Source of the DNA: Synechococcus sp. RS9909
GTDB lineage: Bacteria > Cyanobacteriota > Cyanobacteriia > PCC-6307 > Cyanobiaceae
DNA: 64,000 bases
Direction: 5' to 3'
NCBI RefSeq assembly: GCF_014279595.1
Contig: NZ_CP047943.1
Span: 2,354,422-2,418,421, forward strand
Positions 19,194 through 28,723 of this stretch are shown here, piece by piece. Within the stretch, counting starts at the first letter, position 1. Every line of letters starts with the position of its first letter. The translations under genes were made by a program, and so were the position numbers. The notes under the pieces were generated by a model that had not been told where the DNA came from, searched no databases, and saw only the letters and a list, made by a program, of their open reading frames with translations.

Positions 19194-20107
19194 GCCTGAA
19201 GCCGCTCGATCACCTGATCGGCAAGCGGTTGATCCATCAGTCGCTCCACCTCTCGGATGCCGGTGGGGCTGGTGACGTTGATCTCACTGAGCATGCCGCC
19301 GATCACATCAATCCCCACGAAGAAGAGGCCCTCGGCACGCAGCGATGGGGCCAGCGCCGCACAGATGTGCCGTTCGCGCTCGCTCAGTTCCGTGGCTTCG
19401 GGATGGCCCCCGACTGCAAGATTGCTGCGGAACTCCCCCTGTTTCGGGCGGCGATTGACGGCGCCGAGCGGTTCACCATCCACCAGCAGAATCCGCTTGT
19501 CACCGTCGCTGACCTGGGGCAGGAAGCGCTGGGCCATCACCGGCAGGCGTTCCTGCTCAGTGACCAGTTCCAGGAGCGCCCCGAGGCCAGGTGCATCCGC
19601 CGCCACGCGAATCACACCCAGACCGGCACGACCGCCGAGGGGTTTGAGCACGATGTCGCCCTGCTCCTGGGCAAAGGCCGTTAATTCGGCCACACGACCG
19701 GCTACCAGGGTGGGAGCCATCCAACGACTGAAGCGGAGGGCGCCGAGCTTTTCGTTCCAGGCCCGCAGGGACGACGGACGATTGAGCACGCGCACACCGG
19801 CCCGCTCCGCCACCTCCAAGAGATGGGTGGCGTAGAGATAGGCCTCATCCACCGGCGGATCCTTCCGCATCCAGATCACACTGAATCCTTCGAGAGGGAG
19901 GCGTTCGAGAGCGCCGACCTCGAGCCATGGCTCCGGCTGGACCATCGCCGCCATCGCAATCGGGGCATCGCCCATCGCGATCAGATCGGCGGGCGTGCAG
20001 GCCCAGAGCTCATGGCCAGCTCTGGCGGCAGCCTGCATCAGGGCCGCCGTGGAATCTTTGCTTGGGTTGATGCGCTGGAGCGGATCCAGCACGAACAGGT
20101 GACGCAT
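19169..20107 (-). CDS. gshB: Glutathione synthetase
   Basis: GshB adds glycine to gamma-glutamylcysteine with ATP. The 312-residue protein shows the N-terminal [35 protein letters not shown], the ATP-grasp [15 protein letters not shown], and the C-terminal [20 protein letters not shown]. The ATG at 20107 begins the conserved fold; a longer frame from 20185 overlaps glutaredoxin and is rejected. It follows grxC by 11 nt, so a thiol-redox operon grxC-gshB is likely. Confidence 0.95.
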   Translation of the reverse strand: MRHLFVLDPLQRINPSKDSTAALMQAAARAGHELWACTPADLIAMGDAPIAMAAMVQPEPWLEVGALERLPLEGFSVIWMRKDPPVDEAYLYATHLLEVAERAGVRVLNRPSSLRAWNEKLGALRFSRWMAPTLVAGRVAELTAFAQEQGDIVLKPLGGRAGLGVIRVAADAPGLGALLELVTEQERLPVMAQRFLPQVSDGDKRILLVDGEPLGAVNRRPKQGEFRSNLAVGGHPEATELSERERHICAALAPSLRAEGLFFVGIDVIGGMLSEINVTSPTGIREVERLMDQPLADQVIERLQAQVASGTA

Positions 20108-20118
20108 GGAGGGGAGCG

Positions 20119-20382
20119 TCAGGCGGCGCCGGCGAGCAGGGCGTCGAGCTCTCCGGCCCGTTCCATCGCATGCAAATCGTCGCAACCGCCGATGTGGCGA
20201 TCGGCGATGAAAATCTGCGGCACGCTGCGCCGACCGTCACCGCGGGCTGCCATCGCATCGCGCGCTGGCTCGTCGCCATCAATGGCGTATTCGGTGTAAG
20301 CCACACCCTTGCGATCGAGCAGCTGTTTCGCCCGCACGCAGAACGGACAGAAACGCCAGGTGTAGATCTCAACCGCAGCCAT
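20119..20382 (-). CDS. grxC: Glutaredoxin 3 type
   Basis: This small dithiol glutaredoxin (87 residues) reduces disulfides with glutathione. The CPFC active site is at about residues 12-15, followed by a conserved Lys-containing helix ([11 protein letters not shown]). The GSH-binding [18 protein letters not shown] with its cis-Pro and Gly-Gly-x-Asp is present. It heads a likely operon with gshB, which makes the co-substrate, and diverges from prfB. Confidence 0.95.
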   Translation of the reverse strand: MAAVEIYTWRFCPFCVRAKQLLDRKGVAYTEYAIDGDEPARDAMAARGDGRRSVPQIFIADRHIGGCDDLHAMERAGELDALLAGAA

Positions 20383-20494
20383 TGGGCCTTATCAAGCGAC
20401 AACAATCTTATGCAGGGCTTGGCCATAGCGACCAGGGCGGCCACTCCCCGGGCCAGGTTGTTCAGTACGGTTGCCCCAAGTAACAACGCAACCG

Positions 20495-21623
20495 TTGCTC
20501 GACCTCACCGACTTCAAGCGCGATCTCTCCGAGCTCACTGACCGCCTGGGCCATGCCCAGGACTGTCTTTGACGTTCCTGCACTGAAAGCCAGGCAACAG
20601 GACCTCGAACAACTGGCCTCCCAACCGGATTTCTGGGACGACCAGCCAAACGCTCAGAAGCAGATGCGCCGCCTTGACGAGGTGAAGGCCCAGCTGCAGC
20701 AACTGGAGCAATGGCGAGGAGCGATCGATGACGCCCAGGCCACCCTGGAGCTCTACGACCTCGAACCTGACGACGACATGCTCAGCGAGGCCCAGGAGGG
20801 TCTCACCACGCTGCGCCATGCCCTCGACCGCTGGGAGCTGGAACGGCTGCTGAGCGGCGAGTACGACAAGGAAGGCGCCGTGCTCTCGATCAATGCCGGC
20901 GCTGGCGGCACCGACGCCCAGGACTGGGCCCAGATGCTGCTGCGCATGTACACGCGCTGGGCCGAGGATCACGGCATGAAGGTGAGCGTGGATGAACTCT
21001 CCGAAGGGGAGGAAGCGGGCATCAAGAGCGCCACGATCGAAATTGATGGCCGTTACGCCTATGGCTATCTGCGCAACGAGAAAGGCACACACCGGCTCGT
21101 GCGCATCTCACCGTTCAACGCCAACGACAAGCGCCAGACCAGCTTCGCCGGCGTGGAGGTGATGCCCAAGCTGGAGGACGAGGTCGACATTGACATTCCA
21201 GACAAGGATCTCGAAGTCACCACTTCCCGCTCCGGTGGGGCCGGTGGACAGAATGTCAACAAGGTGGAAACGGCCGTGCGGATCCTGCACATCCCCACCG
21301 GTCTGGCCGTGCGCTGCACCCAGGAACGCTCCCAGCTCCAGAACAAGGAAAAGGCGATGGCCCTGTTGAAGGCCAAGCTGCTGGTGATCGCCCAGGAACA
21401 GCGTGCTGCCGAGATCGCCGACATCCGCGGCGACATCGTCGAGGCGGCCTGGGGCAACCAGATCCGCAACTACGTGTTTCATCCCTATCAGATGGTCAAG
21501 GATCTGCGCACCCAGGAGGAGACCACCGATGTGCAGGGGGTGATGGATGGCCATCTCGATCCCTTCATCCAGGCCCTGCTGCGCCAGGGTGTGGACAGTC
21601 CCGGACGCGATGAGGACGGCTGA
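20495..21623 (+). CDS. prfB: Peptide chain release factor 2, expressed by programmed +1 frameshift
   Basis: RF2 ends translation at UGA and UAA. The main frame (20571-21623) has the RF2-type stop-recognition tripeptide SPF in [11 protein letters not shown] and the catalytic GGQ in [13 protein letters not shown]. An upstream frame from a TTG at 20495 gives a typical RF2 N-terminus ([19 protein letters not shown]) and ends at CTT TGA C (20567-20573). A +1 slip there joins it to [10 protein letters not shown] in the main frame, giving about 375 residues, normal for RF2. An ATG at 20553 would give a shortened protein and is unlikely to be used. The exact upstream start is uncertain; TTG at 20471 is also in frame. 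Confidence 0.9.
20556..20573 (+). promoter_or_regulatory. prfB autoregulatory frameshift site
   Basis: The slippery sequence CTTTGAC at 20567-20573 places an in-frame UGA after Leu codon 25. A Shine-Dalgarno-like CAGGA at 20558-20562 lies a few bases upstream, as in the classic bacterial prfB element. When RF2 is scarce the ribosome pauses on UGA and slips +1 to read GAC. The element is recognised from sequence and from the known family mechanism. Confidence 0.85.
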
Positions 21624-21626
21624 ACC

Positions 21627-21815
21627 ATGCCAGACGAACCCCAGCCCACTCCGCCGACCCCCTCCTCACCGCCACCCAGCTTCGTGAAGCAGGCGATGCG
21701 GAACATGGTGCGTAAGGGGCGCCAGAGCCTGGTGCACTTCGGCCTGACCGCCATGGGCTTCCTCGGCTTCATCCTTCTGGTCGCCTGGCTGGGGCGCCCC
21801 ACCCTGCCGCAATGA
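21627..21815 (+). CDS. DUF3285-type small membrane protein
   Basis: A 62-residue protein with a Pro-rich N-terminus (TPPTPSSPPPSF), a basic amphipathic stretch (KQAMRNMVRKGRQSLVHF) and one membrane helix (GLTAMGFLGFILLVAWL). This matches the short DUF3285 proteins found in cyanobacteria between prfB and ybeY. Its ATG is 3 nt after the prfB stop and its stop overlaps the ybeY ATG (ATGA at 21812-21815), so it belongs to a prfB-DUF3285-ybeY-dgkA-trpG operon. Function unknown. Confidence 0.85.
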   Translation: MPDEPQPTPPTPSSPPPSFVKQAMRNMVRKGRQSLVHFGLTAMGFLGFILLVAWLGRPTLPQ

Positions 21816-22402
21816 CCCCAGGGTTCGAGCTTGATCTGGCCTTCGACCCTGCGCCGGCAGGCCTGATCCCGGAACCCGGCAACCCTGAGACGCTGGCACG
21901 CCTCAGCGCTCCGGCCCCCTGGATGGCCGATCTTTCCGCCTGGCTCACCCTGCTGCGTGCCGATACCGAGCTGACCTGCCCCGGGCCGGTGCGCACGGCC
22001 CAGGCGATCAGCCTCGGGCTCCAGTTCTGTGACGACGCCACGATTGCCGCCCTCAACGGCACCTGGCGCCAGAAACCCAAGGCCACCGATGTGCTTTCCT
22101 TCGCCGCCCTCGACGGGGACGGACCGATGCCTGACGCTCCCTGCGTGGAACTGGGAGACATCATCGTTTCCGTCGACACCGCCGGTCGCCAGGCCATGGA
22201 GCAGGGCCATGGGCTGGTGCATGAACTGCGCTGGCTGGTCAGCCACGGGCTGCTCCATCTGCTGGGCTGGGATCACCCGGATGAGGCACAGCTGACCGCC
22301 ATGCTCCAGTGTCAGGAGCGTCTCCTCGCCATCAGCGGTAAGGTTCAATCCCACGGTGAGATCAGCTGTGAATCAACAGATGGGATCACTGCTGCACTCT
22401 GA
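21812..22402 (+). CDS. ybeY: Endoribonuclease YbeY
   Basis: YbeY is a zinc-dependent endonuclease for 16S rRNA maturation and quality control. The 196-residue protein has the UPF0054 signature H-GLL-H-LLGWD-H (HGLLHLLGWDH, about residues 147-157), which supplies three His zinc ligands, plus the preceding WRQKPKATDVLSFA and ELGDIIVS strands. The C-terminal 45 residues after the signature include a tail that overlaps dgkA. Start is coupled to the upstream small gene by ATGA. Confidence 0.93.
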   Translation: MTPGFELDLAFDPAPAGLIPEPGNPETLARLSAPAPWMADLSAWLTLLRADTELTCPGPVRTAQAISLGLQFCDDATIAALNGTWRQKPKATDVLSFAALDGDGPMPDAPCVELGDIIVSVDTAGRQAMEQGHGLVHELRWLVSHGLLHLLGWDHPDEAQLTAMLQCQERLLAISGKVQSHGEISCESTDGITAAL

Positions 22403-22844
22403 GGACGACCGGACCTTGACGGACGAGCTCAGCCAGGCCAGCAGGCAAAGAGCCGCCCATCGCGGCGCCTGGCGCATCGCCGGCGACCTCCCCGCCAGCT
22501 TCCGTTATGCCGCCCAGGGCCTGGGCTACGGCTTCATCAGCCAGCGCAATTTCCGCATCCACGTGATCATCGGAGCGGTGGTGTTCGCACTCGGCCTGTG
22601 GCTGCAGCTGGCAGCCCTGCCCATGGCTGTTCTGGTGCTAACCGTGGCCGCCGTGCTCGTGCTGGAGCTGCTCAACACCGCCATCGAAGCGGTGGTGGAT
22701 CTGGCGATCGGTCGTCGCTTCCACCCCCTGGCCCGGATCGCCAAGGATTGCGCCGCGGCGGCCGTGCTGGTGGCTGCGATCAGCTCCCTGCTGATCGCCC
22801 TGCTCCTGCTGCTGCCACCTCTGATGGAGCGCCTGCAGGGATAA
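22368..22844 (+). CDS. dgkA: Diacylglycerol kinase (prokaryotic DgkA type)
   Basis: This integral membrane kinase phosphorylates diacylglycerol or, in many bacteria, undecaprenol. About 158 residues from a GTG at 22368 (GTG at 22356 and ATG at 22380 are alternatives). After a hydrophilic leader come [21 protein letters not shown] and three helices; the signature [13 protein letters not shown] with the catalytic Glu is in helix two, then [13 protein letters not shown]. The start lies within ybeY, a 35-nt overlap. Confidence 0.9.
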   Translation: MNQQMGSLLHSEDDRTLTDELSQASRQRAAHRGAWRIAGDLPASFRYAAQGLGYGFISQRNFRIHVIIGAVVFALGLWLQLAALPMAVLVLTVAAVLVLELLNTAIEAVVDLAIGRRFHPLARIAKDCAAAAVLVAAISSLLIALLLLLPPLMERLQG

Positions 22845-22852
22845 TCGACGCC

Positions 22853-23443
22853 ATGCTTCTGGTCATCGACAACTACGACAGCTTCACCTTCAACCTGGTG
22901 CAGTATCTGGGGGAGCTGGCCGCGGAGCATCCTGTCGCCGCTGAGCTGCGGGTGGAACGCAACGACGCCCTCAACCTGGAGCAGATTCGCGCTCTGGCTC
23001 CGGACGCGATCCTGCTCTCGCCAGGACCCGGCGATCCGGACCAGTCAGGCGTCTGCCTCGAGGTGCTGCGGGAGCTTTCACCCACGGTTCCCACCCTGGG
23101 CGTCTGCCTTGGCCATCAGGCCCTCGCCCAGGTGTATGGAGGCCGCGTCGTGCGCGCTTCGGAACTCATGCATGGCAAAACCTCCCCGGTGCTGCACGGA
23201 GGTGAAGGGGTGTTCGCCGGGCTGCCCCAGCCACTCACCGCCACCCGCTATCACAGCCTCATCGCGGATCGCGCCAGCCTGCCCGACTGCCTGGAGGTGA
23301 CGGCCTGGCTCGAGGATGGCACGATCATGGGTCTTCGCCACTGCAACCACCGCCACCTGCAGGGGGTGCAGTTTCATCCGGAAAGCGTGCTCACCGAAGC
23401 CGGTCATCAGCTTCTGGCCAACTTCCTGCGTGACGCGGAGTGA
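22853..23443 (+). CDS. trpG: Anthranilate/aminodeoxychorismate synthase glutamine amidotransferase
   Basis: Class I glutamine amidotransferase of 196 residues that supplies ammonia to anthranilate synthase and/or aminodeoxychorismate synthase. The catalytic triad is visible: Cys in [12 protein letters not shown] (about residue 84), and His and Glu in [13 protein letters not shown] (near residue 175). The [13 protein letters not shown] oxyanion-region motif is also intact. ATG at 22853 lies 8 nt after dgkA. No trpE or pabB is adjacent, so the partner is unknown; the single copy may be shared by both pathways. Confidence 0.9.
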   Translation: MLLVIDNYDSFTFNLVQYLGELAAEHPVAAELRVERNDALNLEQIRALAPDAILLSPGPGDPDQSGVCLEVLRELSPTVPTLGVCLGHQALAQVYGGRVVRASELMHGKTSPVLHGGEGVFAGLPQPLTATRYHSLIADRASLPDCLEVTAWLEDGTIMGLRHCNHRHLQGVQFHPESVLTEAGHQLLANFLRDAE

Positions 23444-23488
23444 TGGCGTCACCGCTGCTAACTTCCACACCCACCAGGATTCCGCTCC

Positions 23489-24226
23489 ATGCCTGACCGT
23501 CCGATGGTTCCGGCCCTGCGGCCGGCCGCAACGCTGCTCGGCGCGGCGATGGCTTGCACCATGGCGGCGCCCGTCTGGGCCGGCGGCGTCACGATCACCA
23601 GCTATGGCCACAGCGCTCTGCTGATCAATGGCGGTGGCCAGTCTGTTCTGGTGAATCCCTTCAAGGCGGTGGGATGCGCCCAGGGCCTGCGCGAACCACG
23701 CGTGAACGCCACGGTGGTGCTGGCCAGTTCGGAGTTGCCCGATGAGGGCGCGCGCATCGCCGGCGGCACCTTTCTGTCGAAGCCCGGGTCCTATCGGGTC
23801 GGCGGCCTGAAACTGGAGGGATTCGCAGCTCCCCACGACCGCCTCGGTGGGCGGCGCTTCGGTCAGGCCACGATCTGGCGATGGCAGCAGGGTGGCCTGA
23901 GCTTCGCCCATCTGGGTGGCACCGCAGCACAGCTGAGCAGCGAAGACAAAGTGCTGCTGGGCCGCCCGGATGTGCTGATCATCGGCGTCGGGGGTGGCGC
24001 CAAGGTCTACAACGGCGAGGAGGCCGCCAAGGTGGTGAGGGAACTCAACCCCCGCCGTGTGATTCCCGTGCAATACGTGAACGGGGACGCCCCCAGTGGC
24101 TGCGATCAGGGCGGCGTCGATCCTTTTTTGGAGGCGATGGCCGGCACGGAGGTGCGCCGGGTCGGCGCCACCCTCTCACTCCCGGGCGGCCTGGGTGACA
24201 GCACCGTGATCGATGTGATGCGTTGA
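23489..24226 (+). CDS. Exported MBL-fold (metallo-beta-lactamase-like) protein
   Basis: The 245-residue protein has a signal peptide (RPAATLLGAAMACTMAAPVWAGG, cleavage near residue 31) and an MBL-like body. TSYGHSALLINGGGQSVLVNPF resembles the UPF0173 opening, but the classic HxHxDH zinc motif is missing; only AAPHDRLGG and FAHLGGTAAQL provide His residues. The C-terminal INPRRVIPVQYV-like NPRRVIPVQYVNGD is typical of this cyanobacterial subgroup. Substrate unknown and activity doubtful. It lies 45 nt after trpG. Confidence 0.75.
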   Translation: MPDRPMVPALRPAATLLGAAMACTMAAPVWAGGVTITSYGHSALLINGGGQSVLVNPFKAVGCAQGLREPRVNATVVLASSELPDEGARIAGGTFLSKPGSYRVGGLKLEGFAAPHDRLGGRRFGQATIWRWQQGGLSFAHLGGTAAQLSSEDKVLLGRPDVLIIGVGGGAKVYNGEEAAKVVRELNPRRVIPVQYVNGDAPSGCDQGGVDPFLEAMAGTEVRRVGATLSLPGGLGDSTVIDVMR

Positions 24227-24242
24227 GCCCCCCTTGGCGCCG

Positions 24243-25298
24243 TCAGTGCGTCAGCAACAGCTCAGCGATCCGACCGCGATCGATCCCCTGCAACAGAGCC
24301 AGCAACACCAACACCCTGGCCTTCTGGGGGCTTAGGTCGTCTGCGGCTAACAATCCGAGCGAGGCATCGTCCTTGCGGGCTGGCACCCGACCGTTCCCCG
24401 TGCGTGAGGACCTCACGATCAGCGGAGTCGCCTGGCCGGCCTGCTGCCGCTGGCGACAGGCCTCCTCCAGGGCATCGCGCTCGAAACAGGACAGCTGACC
24501 AGCCCCCGTTCCGGCCACAACCAGGGCATCAACACCGCTTTGCAGCCAACAGGCGAGCCAGGTGGCGGAAGGCTGCACGTAGCCGTAGAGGATCTCCACC
24601 GAAGGCCAGGCCTTCACCTCGGGCCAGGCCTTGAGGCTGGCGCCACGAACAGCCAAGGTCGACGCCACGGTGTGCCGATGGCTGGGTGTGCGGGTGAAGC
24701 GCACCCCCTCACCATCGACCGTGCCGAGGCGACCATGACCTGGCGAGCGGAAGGCACCGACGCCGGCGCAGGCCGCTTTGGTCACCTCCCGCGCGCCATG
24801 GATCACACCATCCATCACCACCAGCACACCCCGGCCCGCCGCCTGCGGATCCACCGCCAGCTGAAGCGCCTGCAACAGATTCAGAGGGCCATCCGCACTG
24901 AGGGCCGTGGCCGGTCGCATCGCCCCCACCAGCACCACCGGTCGCGCATGGGCCAGGGCGAGATGCAACCAGTAGGCGGTTTCCTCCAGGGTGTTGGTGC
25001 CATGGGTGATCACCACACCCGTGAGGTCTGGATCGGCCCTGAAGGCGGCATCGATCCGTTGCAGCAACCGGAACCAGAGTGAATGGCTCATGTCGGCGCT
25101 GTCGATATTGGCGATCTGCTCCACCGTGAGCGCCGCCACGGCACGGGCTTCCGGAAGAGCTGCCAACAACTGTTCGCCGCTGCGCACGCCAGCGCTGTAG
25201 GTCTCGAGATCGCAACTGGAGACCCCCGCACCAGCGATGGTGCCACCGGTGCAGAGCACCAGAAGCCGCGGCTGGGACTGGAGGGAGCGCTCGTTCAT
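24243..25298 (-). CDS. L-asparaginase
   Basis: The 351-residue protein is a type I/II bacterial asparaginase that hydrolyses asparagine to aspartate and ammonia. Both catalytic threonine motifs are present: CTGGTIAGAG near residues 16-25 and VITHGTNTLEETAYWLH near 94-110, followed by VLVGAMRP. No signal peptide is evident from the ATG at 25298, suggesting a cytosolic enzyme, though the longer frame was not excluded. It follows hisC by 13 nt. Confidence 0.92.
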   Translation of the reverse strand: MNERSLQSQPRLLVLCTGGTIAGAGVSSCDLETYSAGVRSGEQLLAALPEARAVAALTVEQIANIDSADMSHSLWFRLLQRIDAAFRADPDLTGVVITHGTNTLEETAYWLHLALAHARPVVLVGAMRPATALSADGPLNLLQALQLAVDPQAAGRGVLVVMDGVIHGAREVTKAACAGVGAFRSPGHGRLGTVDGEGVRFTRTPSHRHTVASTLAVRGASLKAWPEVKAWPSVEILYGYVQPSATWLACWLQSGVDALVVAGTGAGQLSCFERDALEEACRQRQQAGQATPLIVRSSRTGNGRVPARKDDASLGLLAADDLSPQKARVLVLLALLQGIDRGRIAELLLTH

Positions 25299-25311
25299 GT
25301 TCGACCAGCCC

Positions 25312-26451
25312 TCAGGGAAGCGAGGCCAGTGCCTCCAGGGAGACATACACCTCCCAGAACCGTTGCATCTGCTCCAGCGTGCCGATGCTGACCCGCAGGG
25401 AGCCATCGATCTGGGGTTTGCCGGCCATCGAACGCACCAGGATGCCGGCCGTGCGCAGGTCAGCCTCCACCTCCTGAACAGACCGCTGCGGCCAGATCAG
25501 CAGGTAATTACCGCCAGCGGCATGGTGCCTCACCTTGTGTTGCTGGAGCATCGACAGAAGCCAGTGGCGCGCTTGCTTCACCTCCGCCACATAGGCATCG
25601 GTGTAGGGCTGATCGCTGAGGGCAGCAATGGCGGCCGTCACCGCCACGCTGTTGACGTCGTAGGGGCCGGTGACCCGACTGACGCGATCGACAACGGCGG
25701 CATGGCCGATGGCGAAACCGATGCGCAGACCGGCCAGGCCGGCGGTCTTGGCCAGGGAGCGCAGCACCAGCAGGTTGGGCGTGATCTCGAAATCAGCGAT
25801 CGGGAGAACGCTGTCGCCCGTGAAGGCCTCATACAGCTCATCCACCACCACGAGGGTGTCGGGAGCGGCCGCCGCCAACTCCAGCACCCGGTCCGCCGCC
25901 AGGCGAGTGCCGGTGGGGTTGTTGGGGTTGCAGAGCATCAGGATCCGCGGCGTCCGGCTCAGGGCTGAGCAGATCGCCGCGAATGGGAAGGCGAAACCAG
26001 GCATTGCATGGGGGATCGCCTCGATCACCATCCCCTGCATTGCCGCGCAGGGGGCGTAGTAGCCGAAGGTGGGGCTGGTGGTGAGCAGACCATCACCGGG
26101 GCCGCCGTAGGCATGCATCACGGCGTGAATCGCCGCATCAACGCCGTTGAAAATGCCGATCTGATCCGAGCTCAGGGCGCAGCCCAGTCCGGCTGGGGCA
26201 GCCGCCAGGTTGGCCAGCACCGCCTCCCGCAGGCCGTCGTATTCGGGATAGATGGCGAGGTGATCGGAGGGAATGGCACGCAACGCCTTCAGCACCTTGG
26301 GGCTTGGGCCAATGGTGTTTTCGTTGAAATCGAGCCGCAACAAGCCGCGACGCCCTTCCAGGGGAGCGCTGTAGGCATGCAGACCCTCCACCTCTGGGCG
26401 GGGCTGGGGGAAGGGGGGCTGCACAGCGCTCAAGAGTTCAGATCGTTCCAA
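25312..26451 (-). CDS. hisC: Histidinol-phosphate aminotransferase-like enzyme
   Basis: PLP enzyme of fold type I, 379 residues. Features include LRLDFNENTIGPSPKV, YPEYDGLREAVL, SPTFGYYAPCAA, MLCNPNNPTGTRL, VVDELYEAFTG and the PLP-Lys motif LRSLAKTAGLAGLRIGFA. It most likely transaminates imidazole-acetol phosphate in histidine synthesis; paralogues of this family (including cobD at 54116) make substrate assignment less than certain. Its start overlaps the DUF29 gene end by 22 nt, and it precedes the asparaginase. Confidence 0.82.
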   Translation of the reverse strand: MERSELLSAVQPPFPQPRPEVEGLHAYSAPLEGRRGLLRLDFNENTIGPSPKVLKALRAIPSDHLAIYPEYDGLREAVLANLAAAPAGLGCALSSDQIGIFNGVDAAIHAVMHAYGGPGDGLLTTSPTFGYYAPCAAMQGMVIEAIPHAMPGFAFPFAAICSALSRTPRILMLCNPNNPTGTRLAADRVLELAAAAPDTLVVVDELYEAFTGDSVLPIADFEITPNLLVLRSLAKTAGLAGLRIGFAIGHAAVVDRVSRVTGPYDVNSVAVTAAIAALSDQPYTDAYVAEVKQARHWLLSMLQQHKVRHHAAGGNYLLIWPQRSVQEVEADLRTAGILVRSMAGKPQIDGSLRVSIGTLEQMQRFWEVYVSLEALASLP

Positions 26452-26786
26452 TCGCCACGGGTGTCGCAGAGCAGGCTGGGATCGAGGGCTTGATCCAGGT
26501 TCCAGGCCGACGAGTCCGGCAACACACGCAGGCTCAGATCCGTTTCGCGCAAGACCAGATCCACCCCGGCTTCAAAACCATCACTGACCGCGTCATCGGC
26601 CTTGGCACGCAGGCTGGGGTTCTGCGCCAGCCGGCTGACGAGCGCCCGGTATTCCTGTCGCCCCAACGCCTCCAATTCCTCCTGCAATCCATCCCAATCG
26701 AGCTGAGCGCTGTTGTGCTCCCGCAGAGCGACGCATTGCTGCTGCACCCAGCCGTAGAAATCACGCGCGTGCAGGGAGGCAGTCAC
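26430..26786 (-). CDS. DUF29 protein with an internal deletion
   Basis: The 118-residue product begins like a DUF29 protein (DFYGWVQQQCVALREHN, DWDGLQEELEALGRQEYRAL) and ends like one (AVSDGFEAGVDLVLRETDL). Between VSRLAQ and NPSLRAK the usual central block, with its WQ-containing helix and RSWxxTIxxQR segment of about 35-40 residues, is absent while the frame is kept. DUF29 function is unknown. The fusion of the two ends suggests an in-frame deletion. The stop overlaps hisC. Confidence 0.72.
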   Translation of the reverse strand: MTASLHARDFYGWVQQQCVALREHNSAQLDWDGLQEELEALGRQEYRALVSRLAQNPSLRAKADDAVSDGFEAGVDLVLRETDLSLRVLPDSSAWNLDQALDPSLLCDTRGDWNDLNS

Positions 26787-26833
26787 ATCCGACCGAGAGA
26801 AGCGTCACCACTCACGCTAGTCGCGGGCACGAA

Positions 26834-28651
26834 TCACATGCGCTCGAGCGTGGCAATGCCCAACAGCCCTAGGCCGCACTTCAACGTATCGGCCGTGAGG
26901 CGGCACAGGGCCAGGCGCGAGCGGAGTGTGGCCCCCTCAGCCTTGAGCACCGGCACCTGGTCGTAGAAGCGATTGAACACCTGGCTGAGTTCAAACAAGT
27001 AGGTGCAGAGGCGATTGGGCAGCAACTCCTCCTCCACCTCGGCGATCACCGCATCGAACCTGAGCAGCTCGCGCACCAGGGCCCACTCCTGCGGCTCGTT
27101 GAAGTGGAGATCCGAACCGGAGCCTGCCGCAGCACCAGCGCCCGCCAACGCAAGATCACCCCCCTTGCGGGCGATGCCTGCGATGCGCACCACCGCATAG
27201 AGCAGATACGGGGCCGTGTTGCCCTGCAGCGCCAGCATCCGGTCAAAGCTGAACTGGTAGTTGGTGATCCGGTTCTGGCTGAGGTCGGCGTACTTCACCG
27301 CTGCCAGGCCCACGGTGGTGGCCACGTGCTGGATGAAGGCCTCGTCTTCGCTGCGGCCCTCCTCCTCAAGGCGGCGCCGCAGGTCGGCCTCGGCGCGTTC
27401 CACCGCCTCATCGAGCAGGTCGCGCAGACGCACGGTGTCGCCGGCGCGGGTTTTGAGCTTCTTGCCGTCGTCCCCTTGCACCAGCCCGAAGGGCACGTGC
27501 TCGAGCCGGCCATCGTCCGGCACCCAACCGGCACGGCGCGCCACCTGGAACACACCGGCGAAGTGGTTGGCCTGGCCGGCATCGGTCACATAGATCACCC
27601 GGCGGGCGCCATCGCCATCCGGGGCCCCGCCGAAGCGGTAGCGGATCGCCGCCAGGTCGGTGGTGGCGTAGTTGAAACCGCCGTCGCTTTTCTGCACGAT
27701 CACCGGCAGCGGCTTGCCGTCCTTGCCGCTCACGCCCTCGAGGAACACGCAACGGGCCCCGTCATCCACCGCGAGCAGGCCGGCGGCCTCGAGATCGGTG
27801 ACCACGCCCTCCAGGTAGGGGTTGTAGAAGGATTCGCCACGCTCGCTGAGGTGAATGTCGAGCCGGTCGTAGATCTTCTGAAATTCACGGCGACTCTGAT
27901 CGCAAAGCAAACCCCAGGCCTTGAGCGACACGGGATCACCGCCCTGCAGCTTCACCACCTCCTCCCGCGAGGTGGTCTGGAAGGCTTCGTCGTCGTCGAA
28001 ACGCTTCTTGGCCTCGCGGTAGAAGGCCACCAGATCGCCAAGATCCACCGCATCGGCGGTGTCGAGCGCCTCGGGCGCCACCTGCTTGAGGTGGGTGATC
28101 AGCATGCCGAACTGGGTGCCCCAGTCGCCCACATGGTTGAGGCGTAGCACGGGGTGGCCGCGGAACTCCAGCACCCGCGCCAGCGAGTCGCCGATGATCG
28201 TGGAGCGCAGATGCCCCACGTGCATCTCCTTGGCGATGTTGGGGCTGGAGAAATCCACCACCACCGGCGCGCTGCCCTGCACCGCCGGCACCCCCAGGCG
28301 CGGATCGCCCAGCCGCTCAGCCACCTCAGCCGCCAGGCGCTCGGGCCGGAGCGTGAGGTTGATGAAACCCGGGCCGGCGATCACGGGCTCCAGGCAGAGC
28401 GCGCTGAACGAGGGATCCGCCTGCAATTGCTCCACAATCGCGCTGGCGATCTGCCGCGGCGCCTGCTTCAGCGGCTTGGCCAGGGGCAGGGCCCCATTCG
28501 CCTGGAAATCACCGAATTCAGGCTTGTTGGCCGGCGCGAGCTGGGGATCGAGGGGTCGACCAGCCTCACGCGCTTGCGCTGCCGCGTCCGGAAACGCCCG
28601 GTCCATCGCGCCGCGCAACTGGGTGTCCAGGGTGTGGGCAATGCGCAGCAT
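26834..28651 (-). CDS. argS: Arginyl-tRNA synthetase
   Basis: Class I aminoacyl-tRNA synthetase of 605 residues. The HIGH-type motif appears in [18 protein letters not shown], and the C-terminal anticodon-binding DALR-type domain has [13 protein letters not shown]-like segments, [13 protein letters not shown] and [14 protein letters not shown]. The KMSK loop is replaced by [17 protein letters not shown], normal for many ArgRS. The ATG at 28651 starts the conserved domain; a frame beginning at 28690 is less likely. It borders the accessory pocket. Confidence 0.95.
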   Translation of the reverse strand: MLRIAHTLDTQLRGAMDRAFPDAAAQAREAGRPLDPQLAPANKPEFGDFQANGALPLAKPLKQAPRQIASAIVEQLQADPSFSALCLEPVIAGPGFINLTLRPERLAAEVAERLGDPRLGVPAVQGSAPVVVDFSSPNIAKEMHVGHLRSTIIGDSLARVLEFRGHPVLRLNHVGDWGTQFGMLITHLKQVAPEALDTADAVDLGDLVAFYREAKKRFDDDEAFQTTSREEVVKLQGGDPVSLKAWGLLCDQSRREFQKIYDRLDIHLSERGESFYNPYLEGVVTDLEAAGLLAVDDGARCVFLEGVSGKDGKPLPVIVQKSDGGFNYATTDLAAIRYRFGGAPDGDGARRVIYVTDAGQANHFAGVFQVARRAGWVPDDGRLEHVPFGLVQGDDGKKLKTRAGDTVRLRDLLDEAVERAEADLRRRLEEEGRSEDEAFIQHVATTVGLAAVKYADLSQNRITNYQFSFDRMLALQGNTAPYLLYAVVRIAGIARKGGDLALAGAGAAAGSGSDLHFNEPQEWALVRELLRFDAVIAEVEEELLPNRLCTYLFELSQVFNRFYDQVPVLKAEGATLRSRLALCRLTADTLKCGLGLLGIATLERM

Positions 28652-28723
28652 GGGCGAAACTCTCAGAGGCGGCAGCGGTCTTCCGATCATCTCCCCCGGG
28701 CTGATCCAGCGCTACCGCGAAGC

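Noticed and set aside
20553-20570. ATG at 20553 as the prfB start
   Set aside because: It is out of frame with the conserved RF2 leader and just reads through the frameshift site; the upstream leader plus +1 slip gives a normal RF2.
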